Source: Candidatus Porisulfidus sp. TsSOB
GTDB lineage: Bacteria; Pseudomonadota; Gammaproteobacteria; Poriferisulfidales; Poriferisulfidaceae
Direction of reading: 5' to 3'
Length of the DNA stretch: 64,000 bases
Assembly (NCBI GenBank): GCA_002631715.1
Contig: MRSX01000003.1
Coordinates: 297,286-361,285, forward strand
The notes under the pieces are model-generated. The model had not been told where the DNA came from. It was given only the letters and a program-made list of their open reading frames with translations, and ran no database searches. Numbering within the stretch: the first letter of the stretch is position 1; each line of letters starts with the position of its first letter. The position numbers and the translations under genes are program-made. This document shows, one piece after another, positions 48,142-57,129 of the stretch.

Positions 48142-48741
48142 ATGCCAGACGACACAGTTGATGTGGGCCGCCGCCGGTTTTTAACCGGCAGCACAGCTCT
48201 AGTGGGTGGAACGGGTGCCGCAGTGGCCATGTGGCCGTTCATCGCATCCATGGCGCCGAGTGCTCGCGCCCGTACAGCGGGTGCCCCGATTGAAGTGGAT
48301 ATCGGGCAGATGGAATGGGGTCAGAAGATCGACCTGATCTGGCGCAAGCAGCCAATCTGGATCATTCGCCGTACACCCGAGATGGTGGCGGCGCTGGAGG
48401 CTGAAGCCGGTTACCTCCGGGATCCGCACTCCGAGCAAGATCAACAGCCGGAATTCGCGCGAAATTCCCACCGCTCGCTGAATCCGGAATTCCTGGTGCT
48501 GGTCGGCATCTGCACGCACCTCGGTTGCAACCCGACCTACCGCCCCGATGCTGCTCCGGAAGACCTGGGCCCCGAGTGGCAAGGTGGATTTTTCTGCGCC
48601 TGCCATGGTTCCCGGTTCGACTTGTCAGGACGCGTGTACGACCACGTGCCGGCAAACGCCAACCTGCGAGTGCCGCCGTACCGTTTCGTCAGCGATACGC
48701 GAATCCTGATCGGCGAGATGCCCGAGGACGCTCCCGCATGA
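48142..48741 (+). CDS. petA: Ubiquinol-cytochrome c reductase Rieske iron-sulfur subunit
   Basis: A 199-residue Rieske protein. An N-terminal RRRFLTG Tat-type signal is followed by a hydrophobic anchor (about residues 17-38). The cluster-binding boxes are CTHLGC (about 124) and CACHGS (about 146). It accepts electrons from ubiquinol and passes them to cytochrome c1. It is the first gene of petABC; petB overlaps by 4 bases. Confidence 0.97.
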   Translation: MPDDTVDVGRRRFLTGSTALVGGTGAAVAMWPFIASMAPSARARTAGAPIEVDIGQMEWGQKIDLIWRKQPIWIIRRTPEMVAALEAEAGYLRDPHSEQDQQPEFARNSHRSLNPEFLVLVGICTHLGCNPTYRPDAAPEDLGPEWQGGFFCACHGSRFDLSGRVYDHVPANANLRVPPYRFVSDTRILIGEMPEDAPA

Positions 48742-50129
48742 AATCCCTTTTCGAGGGCCTGATCGGCTGGATCGACGCCCGTTTCCCGCTGATGCAGCTG
48801 TGGAACGATCATCTGGCCAAATACTACGCGCCCAAGAACTTCAACTTCTGGTACTTTTTCGGTTCGCTGGCGTTGCTGGTGCTGGTCATCCAGATCATCA
48901 CCGGCATCTTCCTGACCATGCACTACAAGCCGGACGCGGAACTCGCGTTCGCTTCTCTTGAATACATTCGCCGCGATGTTCCTCTTGGCTGGCTGATCCA
49001 GTACATGCACTCTACGGGTGCGTCGTTCTTCTTCATCGTGGTGTACCTGCACATGTTCCGAGGAATCATGTACGGTTCCTTCAAGGCGCCCCGCGAGTTG
49101 ATCTGGCTGCTCGGCATGTTCCTGTACATGACGCTGATGGCGGAAGCTTTCATGGGTTACCTGCTGCCCTGGGGCAACATGTCGTACTGGGGGGCGCAGG
49201 TGATCGTCAACCTGTTCAGCACCATTCCCTGGGTCGGACCAGATATCGCCATCTGGTTGCGTGGCGATTTCGCGATATCCGATGCAACCCTGACCCGATT
49301 CTTCGCATTGCACGTTTCGGCCATCCCGCTGGCACTATTGGCGCTGGTGGCATTGCACATCATGGCGCTGCATGAAGTGGGATCGAACAATCCCGACGGC
49401 ATCGAGATCAAGGAACACAAGGACGCGGACGGCAAGCCGCTGGACGGCGTCCCGTTCCATCCGTACTACACCGTCAAGGACATCTGGGGATCGGTTGCGT
49501 TCCTGTTCCTGTTCGCGTTGGTGGTGTTTTTCGCCCCCGAAATGGGCGGTTATTTCCTGGAGCCGGACAACTTCACGCCGGCCAATCCGCTGCTGACCCC
49601 GGAGCACATCGTCCCGGTGTGGTACTTCACGCCGTTCTATTCGGTTCTCCGAGCGATCCCGGACCCGCAGTTCGGGGCGCTGGCCATGCTGCTGTCCATC
49701 CTGGTTCTGTTCTTCCTGCCATGGATCGACCGAAACCCGGTGCGTTCCGTGCGCTATCGCAGCCTGCTGTACAAGATCAATCTGGGCGTATTCGTGGTCA
49801 CGTTCGCGGCATTGGGTTATTTGGGCTTCAACCCGCCAACCCCGCTGTACAGCGAACTCGCGCTGCGCTTCAGCGAATGGTACTTCCTGTTCTTCATCGC
49901 GCTGTGGTTCTTCAGCCGCCCGCGCCGCAACATGGAACGCCTGCTGACCTTGGTGGTGGTTCTCGGCCTGATCAGTCTCTACGATGTTGTGAGGGTAGAA
50001 CCCGGACACGGAATGCTGGTCTTCCTAGGCTGGCTGATGCCGGCCGTATTCGTGGCCGTCATGGTTTTCGGCAGCGGCATCGAGAAACTGGGACGCGACC
50101 TTCCAGTACCGGACCGGTTGACCGAATGA
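48738..50129 (+). CDS. petB: Cytochrome b subunit of the bc1 complex
   Basis: A 463-residue cytochrome b with eight or more membrane helices. The Qo/Qi and haem signatures include MHSTGASFFFIVVYLHMFRGIMYGS, GYLLPWGNMSYWGAQVI and the PEWY-type Qo motif, here as PVWYFTPFYSVLRAIP. A hydrophobic extension of several helices makes it longer than the Pseudomonas form (about 400). The ATG at 48738 overlaps the petA stop. Confidence 0.96.
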   Translation: MKSLFEGLIGWIDARFPLMQLWNDHLAKYYAPKNFNFWYFFGSLALLVLVIQIITGIFLTMHYKPDAELAFASLEYIRRDVPLGWLIQYMHSTGASFFFIVVYLHMFRGIMYGSFKAPRELIWLLGMFLYMTLMAEAFMGYLLPWGNMSYWGAQVIVNLFSTIPWVGPDIAIWLRGDFAISDATLTRFFALHVSAIPLALLALVALHIMALHEVGSNNPDGIEIKEHKDADGKPLDGVPFHPYYTVKDIWGSVAFLFLFALVVFFAPEMGGYFLEPDNFTPANPLLTPEHIVPVWYFTPFYSVLRAIPDPQFGALAMLLSILVLFFLPWIDRNPVRSVRYRSLLYKINLGVFVVTFAALGYLGFNPPTPLYSELALRFSEWYFLFFIALWFFSRPRRNMERLLTLVVVLGLISLYDVVRVEPGHGMLVFLGWLMPAVFVAVMVFGSGIEKLGRDLPVPDRLTE

Positions 50130-50869
50130 AACGCGCACTTTTCCTGTCGGTCTTGTGCCTGGGTTCGGCCGGGCCCGCATTCGCTGCGGTCGGAGCCGAA
50201 CTGCCCGGGTACCAAGTAGTAGTCGATCTCACCAATCGAGCCTCCTTGCAGCGGGGTGCCAAGTATTTCGTCAATTACTGCATGGGCTGCCATTCGCTGC
50301 AATACAGCCGCTACAGCCGGATCGGAGAGGATCTGGGGCTAGACATGCAGATGGTGGCAGACAACTTGATCTTCAACGGTCGGCGCGTCAGCGAAAGAAT
50401 GGAAATCTCCATGTCTCAGGACGATGCCGAGCGGTGGTTCGGGGCGAAGCCCCCGGATCTGAGCATGCTTGCCCGGCAAAAGGGTGCCACCTACATCTAC
50501 CAGTACCTGATGACGTTCTACATCGACGAAGACCGCCCGTGGGGCGTCAACAACTGGCGCTTCCCGTTCACGACCATGCCGCACGTGCTGTGGCGGGAAC
50601 AGGGCCTGCAGCGCGCGGAATGGGAGGAAGTCGACAATGGAAACGGGAGCAAGCCGGTCATCACGGGATTGACGCTGGAGACCCCGGGGCTGAAGACCCC
50701 CGAAGAATATGAACAACTCGTGGTCGATCTCACTTCGTTCTTGGTATATGTTTCAGAACCGGCGCGGCTGACGCGCGAAAGCGTGGGGACGTGGGTGCTG
50801 TTGTTCCTCCTGATATTGGGAGGATTCGCCTATTTCCTCAAGCGCGAATACTGGAAGGACGTCCACTAA
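50126..50869 (+). CDS. petC: Cytochrome c1 subunit of the bc1 complex
   Basis: A 247-residue cytochrome c1. A signal peptide (MKRALFLSVLCLG to PAFA) precedes a soluble domain with one CMGCH haem motif (about residue 52), followed by LQYSRYSRIGEDLG. A C-terminal membrane helix (VLLFLLILGGFAYFLKREYW) anchors it. It overlaps petB by 4 bases (ATGA), and sspA starts 6 bases later. Confidence 0.96.
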   Translation: MKRALFLSVLCLGSAGPAFAAVGAELPGYQVVVDLTNRASLQRGAKYFVNYCMGCHSLQYSRYSRIGEDLGLDMQMVADNLIFNGRRVSERMEISMSQDDAERWFGAKPPDLSMLARQKGATYIYQYLMTFYIDEDRPWGVNNWRFPFTTMPHVLWREQGLQRAEWEEVDNGNGSKPVITGLTLETPGLKTPEEYEQLVVDLTSFLVYVSEPARLTRESVGTWVLLFLLILGGFAYFLKREYWKDVH

Positions 50870-50875
50870 AACGCC

Positions 50876-51484
50876 ATGCAGTTGTTCTCCTCTCCCCAGT
50901 GCCCACAGTGTCACCGGGTCCGCATGGTTCTAGCCGAGAAGGAAACGCAGGCCCGCTACGCATACACGAACGAGCCTCAACACCGCGAAGACTTGGCAAC
51001 CTTCAATCCCGAAGGCACGACGCCGACCTTCAACGACCGGGGGATGACGCTGACGGAACCCCGAATCATCATGGAGTACCTGGATGATCGGTTCCCGCAT
51101 CCGCCCCTGATGCCGGTCGACCCGGTCGGCAAGGCGAAAGCACGGGTCTGGCTGCTTGAAATCGAGCGCCGCCTGTACGGCCAGCTGGATGACCTGCACT
51201 CGCCGGGCGCGAAAAAATCCGCCACTGCCCGGGAGACCATGCGGAATTTCCTGATCCAGGTGACGGCGGAACTGAAGCAACGGGAAAACAAGAAATTCTT
51301 CACCAACGACAGCTTCACCTTGCTGGATGCCTCGCTGGCGCCGATCCTGTGGCGCTTGAAAAGCTACAAGATCGAAATGCCGCGCAGTTCCGGGCCGCTT
51401 TGGAAATACGCCCGCGAGGTCTATTCGCGTCCATGCTTCCAGCGCAGCCTGACCGAAGTCGAACGGGACCTGCACCTGTCCTGA
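50876..51484 (+). CDS. sspA: Stringent starvation protein A
   Basis: A 202-residue SspA with a glutathione-transferase-like fold. It begins MQLFSSPQCPQCHRVRMVLAEKE and has DDRFPHPPLMPVDPVGKAKARVWL. It binds RNA polymerase and influences stationary-phase and acid-stress transcription. It follows petC, as in Pseudomonas, and precedes sspB. Confidence 0.94.
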   Translation: MQLFSSPQCPQCHRVRMVLAEKETQARYAYTNEPQHREDLATFNPEGTTPTFNDRGMTLTEPRIIMEYLDDRFPHPPLMPVDPVGKAKARVWLLEIERRLYGQLDDLHSPGAKKSATARETMRNFLIQVTAELKQRENKKFFTNDSFTLLDASLAPILWRLKSYKIEMPRSSGPLWKYAREVYSRPCFQRSLTEVERDLHLS

Positions 51485-51510
51485 CGGGCTGATCCCATGC
51501 CGATTCGGCG

Positions 51511-51888
51511 ATGACCTCCAATCGCCCCTACCTGATTCGCGCCATCTACGAGTGGGTGGTCGACAATGACCTGACTCCGATGCTGGTGGTCCGGAATGGA
51601 GGCACCGAGCTCGGAACGGCATTGGAGGACGACCAACTCACCGTCTACAACATTTCTCCGCGGGCGGTGCGCGACCTCGTGATCGACGAAGAAAGCATCC
51701 GCTTCCATGCCCGGTTTCAGGGCGTCTCGAAACACATGGTCCTGGACGTGGAGAAGGTGGCCCGCATCTTTTGCAAGGAGAATAATGAGGGACTGGTATT
51801 TCCTTGGGACAATGGGGAATCTTCATCGTCATCGGACGAGGACCCGACCCCGCCGAAAGGACCGCCTCACCTGAAAGTCGTCAAGTGA
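51511..51888 (+). CDS. sspB: ClpXP adaptor SspB
   Basis: A 125-residue SspB, which delivers ssrA-tagged peptides to ClpXP. NRPYLIRAIYEWVVDNDLTPMLVV and FQGVSKHMVLDVEKVARIFCKENNEGLVF match the family. A Ser/Asp-rich linker ends in PPHLKVVK, the short C-terminal ClpX-binding tail (consensus LRVVK). Confidence 0.95.
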   Translation: MTSNRPYLIRAIYEWVVDNDLTPMLVVRNGGTELGTALEDDQLTVYNISPRAVRDLVIDEESIRFHARFQGVSKHMVLDVEKVARIFCKENNEGLVFPWDNGESSSSSDEDPTPPKGPPHLKVVK

Positions 51889-51904
51889 TAGAAGCGAAGC
51901 CGGC

Positions 51905-52405
51905 ATGATCGAAGTCGTTGTTGGAGACATTACTGGCTTGGAGGTTGATGCGATCGTCAATGCCGCCAACGCCAGCCTGATGCCGGGCGGAGGCGTGGAT
52001 GGTGCCATCCACCGTGCGGCAGGTCCGGAACTGGCCCGGTTTACCGCCACCTTGGGGGGATGTGAGACGGGGGAAGCGAAGATCGCGCCCGGTTTCGGCC
52101 TGAAAGCCCGCCATGTGATTCTCACGGTGGGGCCGATCTGGAAAGGGGGTCAGGGAGGCGAGGAAGCGTTGCTCGCATCCTGCTATCACAACAGTTGCCG
52201 GTTGGCAGAGCAGGAAAAACTCAAATCATTGGCGTTCCCGGCAATCAGCACCGGGGTCTATGGCTATCCGAAAGCCGAGGCGGCGAGAGTCGCGCTGGAA
52301 GCGTTGCGCCAGCACGAGGCTGACTTCGATCGCTTGATTTGCTGCTGTTTTTCAGAGCAGGACGCGGAGTTATATCGGCAGCAGCTTTCTGAAACGGGGA
52401 CCTGA
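51905..52405 (+). CDS. Macrodomain protein (MacroD/YmdB type)
   Basis: A 166-residue single macrodomain. VVVGDITGLEVDAIVNAANASLMPGGGVDGAIH carries the family's adenine and distal-ribose loops. AFPAISTGVYGYPKAEAARVAL forms the diphosphate-binding loop. Such proteins bind or hydrolyse ADP-ribose, O-acetyl-ADP-ribose or ADP-ribosyl groups on proteins or DNA. No ART-type partner gene is adjacent, so a dedicated toxin-antitoxin role is not indicated. It follows sspB by 16 bases. Confidence 0.92.
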   Translation: MIEVVVGDITGLEVDAIVNAANASLMPGGGVDGAIHRAAGPELARFTATLGGCETGEAKIAPGFGLKARHVILTVGPIWKGGQGGEEALLASCYHNSCRLAEQEKLKSLAFPAISTGVYGYPKAEAARVALEALRQHEADFDRLICCCFSEQDAELYRQQLSETGT

Positions 52406-52411
52406 AACTAC

Positions 52412-53800
52412 CTAGTCTTCAGCCAGATCCGGCAGGTTCTTTCCCGGATTGAGGATGCCGTCCGGATCGAAGTCGCGCTTGATCGCGTGCATCATCTTCA
52501 GCGAGGCGGAGTCCAGTTCGCGGGCGATGTGCTCCCGTTTCGCTATGCCTACGCCGTGTTCGCCCGACAGGGTGCCGCCGAGGCGCAGGACTGCCCCGAA
52601 AACTTCATCCAGGCAGCGATAGGCGATTTCCCGCTGTTCATCCGAGCCGTCCGGCATCAGGTTGACGTGGATATTCCCGGACCCGGCATGCCCAAAGCAG
52701 ACGATGGGAACGGCATAACGCGCACGAATCCCGTCCAGTTCTTTCAGCAGCTCTGCAAGCCGACTGACCGGAACCACGACGTCCTCGTTGATTTTCTCGG
52801 GAGCGATGCGACGCAGTGCGGGCGAGAGCGTGCGCCGTGCCTGCCACAAGGCCTCGCGTTCTTCATCCCCGAAGGCAATCTGGAAATCCAGGCATTTCTC
52901 GGTGGAAGCCGCTTGGGCGATGGGTGCGGAAGTTTGTGGGAGTTGGTCGGTATCGCCATCGATGTCGATCAGGAGGAGGGCACGAGCATCTTCAGGAAGC
53001 TCTACCTGTCCATCGTCGCGAATCAGGTCCAGACAGGCAGCATCCATGAATTCCAGCGCACACGGCAGGTTGGGTTGGGCGAGGATGGCTTCGATGGCTT
53101 CCATCGCATGCTGGGGGTCGGCATAGACGGCACGCGCGGTCGCGAGTGCCTGCGGGCGCGGACGCAGCAGCAGGGTTGCCTCGGTGAAAATTGCCAGCGT
53201 TCCTTCCGAGCCGATCAGCAGGCGCATCAAATCGAACCCGACCACACCCTTGCGAGTCAGGGTGCCGGCACTTAGAGGCTCGCCAGCGCCGGTAATGGCT
53301 CGGACCTGGAGCGTGTTGTCGCGGGTGGTGCCGTACTTGAGTGCCCTGGGCCCGGCCGCATTGCAGGCCAGGTTGCCGCCGATGGTGCAAAACGGGGAAC
53401 TGGACGGGTCTGGTGCCCAGAACAATCGGTATTCGCTTGCTGCATCCTGAAGTTGCTGGTTGATGAGCCCAGGTTCAACCCGCGCAGTCTGTTCGCGCGG
53501 ATCAATGTCCAGGAGCCGGTTCATGCGCTCGGTGGAGAGGACGATGCCATGTTGCAAGGGGACCGCGGCTCCCGTGGTGTTGGTGCCGAGGCCTCGGGTA
53601 GTCAGGGCGATGCGATGAGCCCGGCAAAACCGAACCAGGTCCTGGATTTGGCTTGCCTCGCGGGCGAAAACTACGGCTTGCGGGGCACTGTGCTGGCGGC
53701 TGTTGTCGTAGCCGTAGGTCCAGCAGTCGGCCGGGTCGTCGAGCAGGTCCTCGGGATCGACCAGGTCGCGAAGCGCGGCCAGCCAGCCCGGATCACTCAT
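52412..53800 (-). CDS. FAD-linked oxidase, GlcD/D-lactate dehydrogenase type
   Basis: A 462-residue flavoprotein. The PCMH FAD-binding domain contains TTRGLGTNTTGAAVP and FCTIGGNLACNAAGPRALKYG. The FAD-linked oxidase C domain contains VCFGHAGSGNIHVNLMPDG and GGTLSGEHGVGIAKR. Such enzymes oxidise D-lactate, glycolate or other 2-hydroxy acids and pass electrons onward; the substrate is not evident. It overlaps the sedoheptulose-isomerase-like gene by 8 bases, and its stop is 6 bases from the macrodomain stop. Confidence 0.93.
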   Translation of the reverse strand: MSDPGWLAALRDLVDPEDLLDDPADCWTYGYDNSRQHSAPQAVVFAREASQIQDLVRFCRAHRIALTTRGLGTNTTGAAVPLQHGIVLSTERMNRLLDIDPREQTARVEPGLINQQLQDAASEYRLFWAPDPSSSPFCTIGGNLACNAAGPRALKYGTTRDNTLQVRAITGAGEPLSAGTLTRKGVVGFDLMRLLIGSEGTLAIFTEATLLLRPRPQALATARAVYADPQHAMEAIEAILAQPNLPCALEFMDAACLDLIRDDGQVELPEDARALLLIDIDGDTDQLPQTSAPIAQAASTEKCLDFQIAFGDEEREALWQARRTLSPALRRIAPEKINEDVVVPVSRLAELLKELDGIRARYAVPIVCFGHAGSGNIHVNLMPDGSDEQREIAYRCLDEVFGAVLRLGGTLSGEHGVGIAKREHIARELDSASLKMMHAIKRDFDPDGILNPGKNLPDLAED

Positions 53801-54383
53801 GCACGAGCTGATCGGTCAGGTCGCACAGGCAGTGCAGGATCAGGATGTGGACTTCCTGGACCCGGGCCGTGGAATCGGACGGAACGCACAGTTCGATGTC
53901 GTTCTCGCGCATCTGGCCGCGAATGGCGCCGCCGTCCCGGCCGGTCAGGGCGATCACCCGCATTTGCCTGGATTGTGCTGCCTCGATGGCTTGCACGACG
54001 TTGGGGGAATTGCCGCTGGTGCTGATCGCCACAAGAATGTCGCCTTCCCGCCCGAGTCCTTCGACTTGGCGGCTGAAGACCCGCTCAAATCCGTAGTCGT
54101 TGCTGATGGCCGTGAGTGCCGAGGTGTCGGTGGAGAGGGCGACGGCGGGCAGGGCCTCCCGTTCCTTTTCAAAGCGACCGATCAGCTCGGCGGCAAAATG
54201 TTGTGCGTCTGCCGCTGAGCCGCCATTGCCGCAGCTCAATACCCGACCGCCGTCTGACAAGGCCTGTGCCAGCAAGGCTCCGGCCCGAGAGATCGGCTCG
54301 GCAAGCCGATCTTGGGAATCCCGATGGGTTGCAAGGCTGTCTTCGAACAGCTGCCGGACCCGTTGCTCGCCTGCCGAACTCAT
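53793..54383 (-). CDS. SIS-domain protein, GmhA/DiaA family
   Basis: A 196-residue SIS-domain protein. GNGGSAADAQHFAAELIGRF and AISTSGNSPNVVQAIEAA are the phosphosugar-binding signatures. It is either sedoheptulose-7-phosphate isomerase (GmhA, heptose synthesis) or the DnaA-binding protein DiaA; position near petABC-sspAB is shared by such genes in Pseudomonas and does not settle the choice. The ATG at 54383 overlaps the stop of DUF2182 (ATGA), so it is preferred over an upstream frame start. Confidence 0.9.
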   Translation of the reverse strand: MSSAGEQRVRQLFEDSLATHRDSQDRLAEPISRAGALLAQALSDGGRVLSCGNGGSAADAQHFAAELIGRFEKEREALPAVALSTDTSALTAISNDYGFERVFSRQVEGLGREGDILVAISTSGNSPNVVQAIEAAQSRQMRVIALTGRDGGAIRGQMRENDIELCVPSDSTARVQEVHILILHCLCDLTDQLVHE

Positions 54384-55204
54384 GCCGGACCCTGGAAGTG
54401 GAGCAGCAGCAGCCAGAACCCTGAACTGGCCAGCAACAAACCGGTTATCGTTCGGAACAATCGCGCAGGGCTTGGAAGGGCTTTCTCGACGATCACGAAA
54501 AGCGTGATGGCCGCGACCCACAACATGTTCATCATGCCGACGGCAAACAGGACCAGCATCAGCGCCCAGCAGCATCCGATGCAATACAGGCCGTGTTCAA
54601 AAGACATTTGCAGGGCGCCGGCCCGGCCGTCTTTCCAGCGGGCGAGCAGGAACTGCATGGGCGTCCGGCACAGGGTGAGGCAGGCGTCTTTCCATGGCGT
54701 CCACTGGTATAGGCCCGCCACGATCAGCAAAATGCCGCTGAACAGCTGGCTTCGGCTGTCCATCATAGGGTCGAGCAGCCCCCATTCGTGCAGGGGCCAT
54801 TGAACGACCGAGATCACTGCAGAAAACGCGGCCCAGGAGGCGAGATAACCGACTAGAAAGATCATCCAGGGGACGACTTTCAGGGTTTGCCGGCTCCGGT
54901 TTCGCTGCACGATCCGGTACATTCGCAGCATCGGCACGGCACTGGGCGTCATCATCGCGACCATCATGATCGCCCACATGGCGAACAGCATCCAGAAGTC
55001 GTATCCGCTCCAGCCGCCAACTCCAGCGGGCGGAGGCATCCACGCGATAGAGGATCCGCCCCGCATCATGTCGTGCATCATCCAGTCCATGTACAGCATC
55101 CAGCCCCACCCGCTGGCGGTGACGGCGGTGACGGCGCCGATCAGGGTCCAGCGTTCAGCCGTTGGCAGGGGCCCGAATTCAGAAGTGGAGGCGGTGGCAG
55201 GCAT
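54380..55204 (-). CDS. DUF2182 predicted metal-binding membrane protein
   Basis: A 274-residue inner-membrane protein with about six or seven helices and Met/His-rich segments: YMDWMMHDMM, MWAIMMVAMMTPSAVPMLRMY, and SFEHGLYCIGCCWALMLVL (residue about 205). The conserved Met and Cys/His pairs led to its description as a predicted metal-binding membrane protein. It is divergent from a DUF1326 gene, a recurrent partnership, and translationally coupled to the downstream SIS gene. Confidence 0.88.
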   Translation of the reverse strand: MPATASTSEFGPLPTAERWTLIGAVTAVTASGWGWMLYMDWMMHDMMRGGSSIAWMPPPAGVGGWSGYDFWMLFAMWAIMMVAMMTPSAVPMLRMYRIVQRNRSRQTLKVVPWMIFLVGYLASWAAFSAVISVVQWPLHEWGLLDPMMDSRSQLFSGILLIVAGLYQWTPWKDACLTLCRTPMQFLLARWKDGRAGALQMSFEHGLYCIGCCWALMLVLFAVGMMNMLWVAAITLFVIVEKALPSPARLFRTITGLLLASSGFWLLLLHFQGPA

Positions 55205-55276
55205 GAGCGAAGCTCCGCGGGCATTTTAACAGGTGCTCCTTGGCCTTGCGTGGCTGCCGCAAACGGCCTTGGGCCG

Positions 55277-55285
55277 TGTTATACT
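55277..55285 (+). promoter_or_regulatory. Extended -10 promoter of the DUF1326 gene
   Basis: TGTTATACT is an extended -10 (TGn plus TATACT) 50 bases upstream of the start, followed by an AAGGAGGA ribosome-binding site at 55321-55328. TTGCGT at 55246 is too far away to be its -35. Confidence 0.5.
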
Positions 55286-55334
55286 CCCCACCCGAACAAC
55301 GCGCCGCGTACTCTAATAATAAGGAGGAACAGCC

Positions 55335-55946
55335 ATGGCATCAGACAACTGGAGCATCAAAGGTAATTACTTTGAATCCTGCACGTGTGACCTCATTTGC
55401 CCGTGCATCACGCTGAAACCCCCCACCACTGGAACCTGTACTGCACTGCTGGGATGGCATATCGACGAAGGCCATCTGGACGACCTGGAAATCAACGATC
55501 TCAATGTCGCAATGTTTCTTGAAGCCCCTGGTCTTTTGACCGAAGGCGGCTTCAAGGTAGCCTTGTATGTCGATGAGCGTGCCAGCGAAGCGCAGTTCGA
55601 TGCCATCACCCAGATGTACTCGGGCCAACTCGGCGGCCATTTAGCGGTCGTGTGCAGCTTGGTTGGCGAGGTAGTCAGCGTCAAGCAGACCTCGATCGAG
55701 TACTCCGTGGATGGCAAGACCCGTCGCCTGAAAGTTGGTGACGGCATTGGAGAGAGCGAAGTCGTGGAAGTCGAAGGAGCCGACGGAGGCCCGGTCATCG
55801 TTTCCAACCCACCCTTGGCCATTGCCCCAGGCAATGACATCACGATCAGTGATACCGTCAAGGTGGCGTACAGCGATAACGGAGTCACCCATGAACATTC
55901 AGGCACCGTAAGTTTGGCTTCGAACTTCACCTATGGCCCGGACTGA
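55335..55946 (+). CDS. DUF1326 domain protein
   Basis: A 203-residue soluble protein. It begins SDNWSIKGNYFESCTCDLICPC, the cysteine-rich CxCxxxCxC opening of DUF1326, and continues with GTCTALLGWHIDEGHLDDL. The arrangement suggests metal binding, but the function is unknown. It stands divergent to DUF2182 with which it is often found, and a strong terminator follows. A good Shine-Dalgarno (AAGGAGGA) lies 7 bases before the ATG. Confidence 0.9.
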   Translation: MASDNWSIKGNYFESCTCDLICPCITLKPPTTGTCTALLGWHIDEGHLDDLEINDLNVAMFLEAPGLLTEGGFKVALYVDERASEAQFDAITQMYSGQLGGHLAVVCSLVGEVVSVKQTSIEYSVDGKTRRLKVGDGIGESEVVEVEGADGGPVIVSNPPLAIAPGNDITISDTVKVAYSDNGVTHEHSGTVSLASNFTYGPD

Positions 55947-56005
55947 TCAAGATTTGACCGGCCAGGGTTTCCAGACAACAATAATAACTATTACCTCCAA
56001 AACTC

Positions 56006-56033
56006 AGGCCGCCGCAAGGCGGCCTTGTTTTAT
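56006..56033 (+). terminator. Intrinsic terminator after the DUF1326 gene
   Basis: An 8-bp GC-rich stem (AGGCCGCC/GGCGGCCT, 56006-56013 with 56018-56025) has a GCAA loop and is followed by TGTTTTAT. It ends 12 bases before the msrA start. Confidence 0.9.
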
Positions 56034-56045
56034 GGGGCGACGGCA

Positions 56046-56651
56046 ATGACAGATGCTGGCCTGATGGAAGAGACGAGAGAGTTGCATCTGTTCACGCGCA
56101 ACCCTCTGACGCCGCCGTATCCGGTGCAGTTGCAGATCGCGGAATTTGCACTGGGATGCTTCTGGGGGGCGGAGCAGCGTTTCTGGCAATTGAAAGGCGT
56201 ATGGACCACTGCGGTGGGCTATACCGGTGGAAAAACTCTGGATCCTACATACGAAGAGGTGTGCTCCGGGCAGACCGGGCACGCCGAAGTGGTACGTGTC
56301 GTCTACGATTCCGACTTGATTACCTATCCGGAGTTGCTAGCCTGTTTCTGGGAAGGTCACGACCCGACTCAGGGAATGCGCCAAGGGAACGACATTGGCA
56401 CCCAGTACCGTTCCAGTGTGTACTATGCCGACCGAGAGCAAGAGGAACTGGCCAGGCGGAGTCTTGAGCTGTATCAGGCGGCACTTTCCGCAAAGGGGGG
56501 TGACCCGATCACAACCGAAATCGTTCCGTCTGAAACGTTCTACTTTGCCGAGTCTTACCACCAGCAATACCTGGGCAAGAACCCGGGAGGCTACTGCGGC
56601 CACGGCGGCACCGGTGTGCCGTTTCCGCTGAAAGCGTTATGCAAAGAATGA
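56046..56651 (+). CDS. msrA: Peptide methionine sulfoxide reductase MsrA
   Basis: A 201-residue MsrA, which reduces methionine-S-sulfoxide. The active site is [16 protein letters not shown] (nucleophile Cys about residue 38). [22 protein letters not shown] and [12 protein letters not shown] follow, with resolving cysteines near the C-terminus (YCGHGG, LCKE). The ATG at 56046 has GGGGCGAC upstream; an earlier in-frame TTG at 56025 would fall in the terminator. It overlaps the next gene by 4 or more bases. Confidence 0.95.
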   Translation: MTDAGLMEETRELHLFTRNPLTPPYPVQLQIAEFALGCFWGAEQRFWQLKGVWTTAVGYTGGKTLDPTYEEVCSGQTGHAEVVRVVYDSDLITYPELLACFWEGHDPTQGMRQGNDIGTQYRSSVYYADREQEELARRSLELYQAALSAKGGDPITTEIVPSETFYFAESYHQQYLGKNPGGYCGHGGTGVPFPLKALCKE

Positions 56652-57115
56652 TGGCAGCGGGAACCGGTTCGGTTTTGCGACGAAAAGGGGGCCATTGGAT
56701 CGTTTGTGGATTGATTGGCATCCTGCTCGGCACCTCAATGACACTGTCGCACGCGCGTGACTTGAATCAGCAGTACAAGGCACAAGGCCTGGGCCTGGAT
56801 ACCTGTACCAGTTTTCTGGATGTCCGGGTCGAGGAACGCGGCCTGTACTACAGCTGGCTGGCCGGTTACCTTACTGCATACAATTACCTCGTACGTGACA
56901 CGTACAGCATCGCGGAATACTCCGGGCTCACCCGCACCAATGAATGGCTTGAGAAGTATTGCAATGAACATCCCAACCACCTGATGCACGAGGCTGCCCG
57001 GAAGTTTGTGACGGAACGCTACCGGATCCGACTCAAGCAGAAACCTGAACGCGAGGACATGCTACGATTTCAGGAACGAATTCCCGGAGGGCCGGGCCAA
57101 AACCGGCCACGTTGA
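56648..57115 (+). CDS. Small exported protein of unknown function (155 aa)
   Basis: A 155-residue protein with an N-terminal hydrophobic signal segment ([21 protein letters not shown]) and a soluble rest. The mature part has two cysteines (LDTCTSFLD and LEKYCNEHP), helical [21 protein letters not shown] and a basic C-terminus ending GQNRPR. The cysteine pair and helical pattern suggest a small disulfide-bonded periplasmic protein, loosely of the HdeA/Rap1a kind, but no family is assigned. The ATG at 56648 overlaps the msrA stop (ATGA); a start at 56639 is also open. It ends overlapping the frame of the nitrilase gene. Confidence 0.6.
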   Translation: MMAAGTGSVLRRKGGHWIVCGLIGILLGTSMTLSHARDLNQQYKAQGLGLDTCTSFLDVRVEERGLYYSWLAGYLTAYNYLVRDTYSIAEYSGLTRTNEWLEKYCNEHPNHLMHEAARKFVTERYRIRLKQKPEREDMLRFQERIPGGPGQNRPR

Positions 57116-57129
57116 TCTTACGAGGAACT

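Noticed and set aside
49335..50009. Long open frame antisense to petB
   Set aside because: It mirrors the GC-rich codons of the clear cytochrome b gene, has a low-complexity Gln/Arg-rich translation and no family similarity.
51905..52405. Macrodomain as part of a DarT/DarG-type toxin-antitoxin pair
   Set aside because: No ADP-ribosyltransferase is adjacent; the gene follows sspB and fits the general MacroD type.
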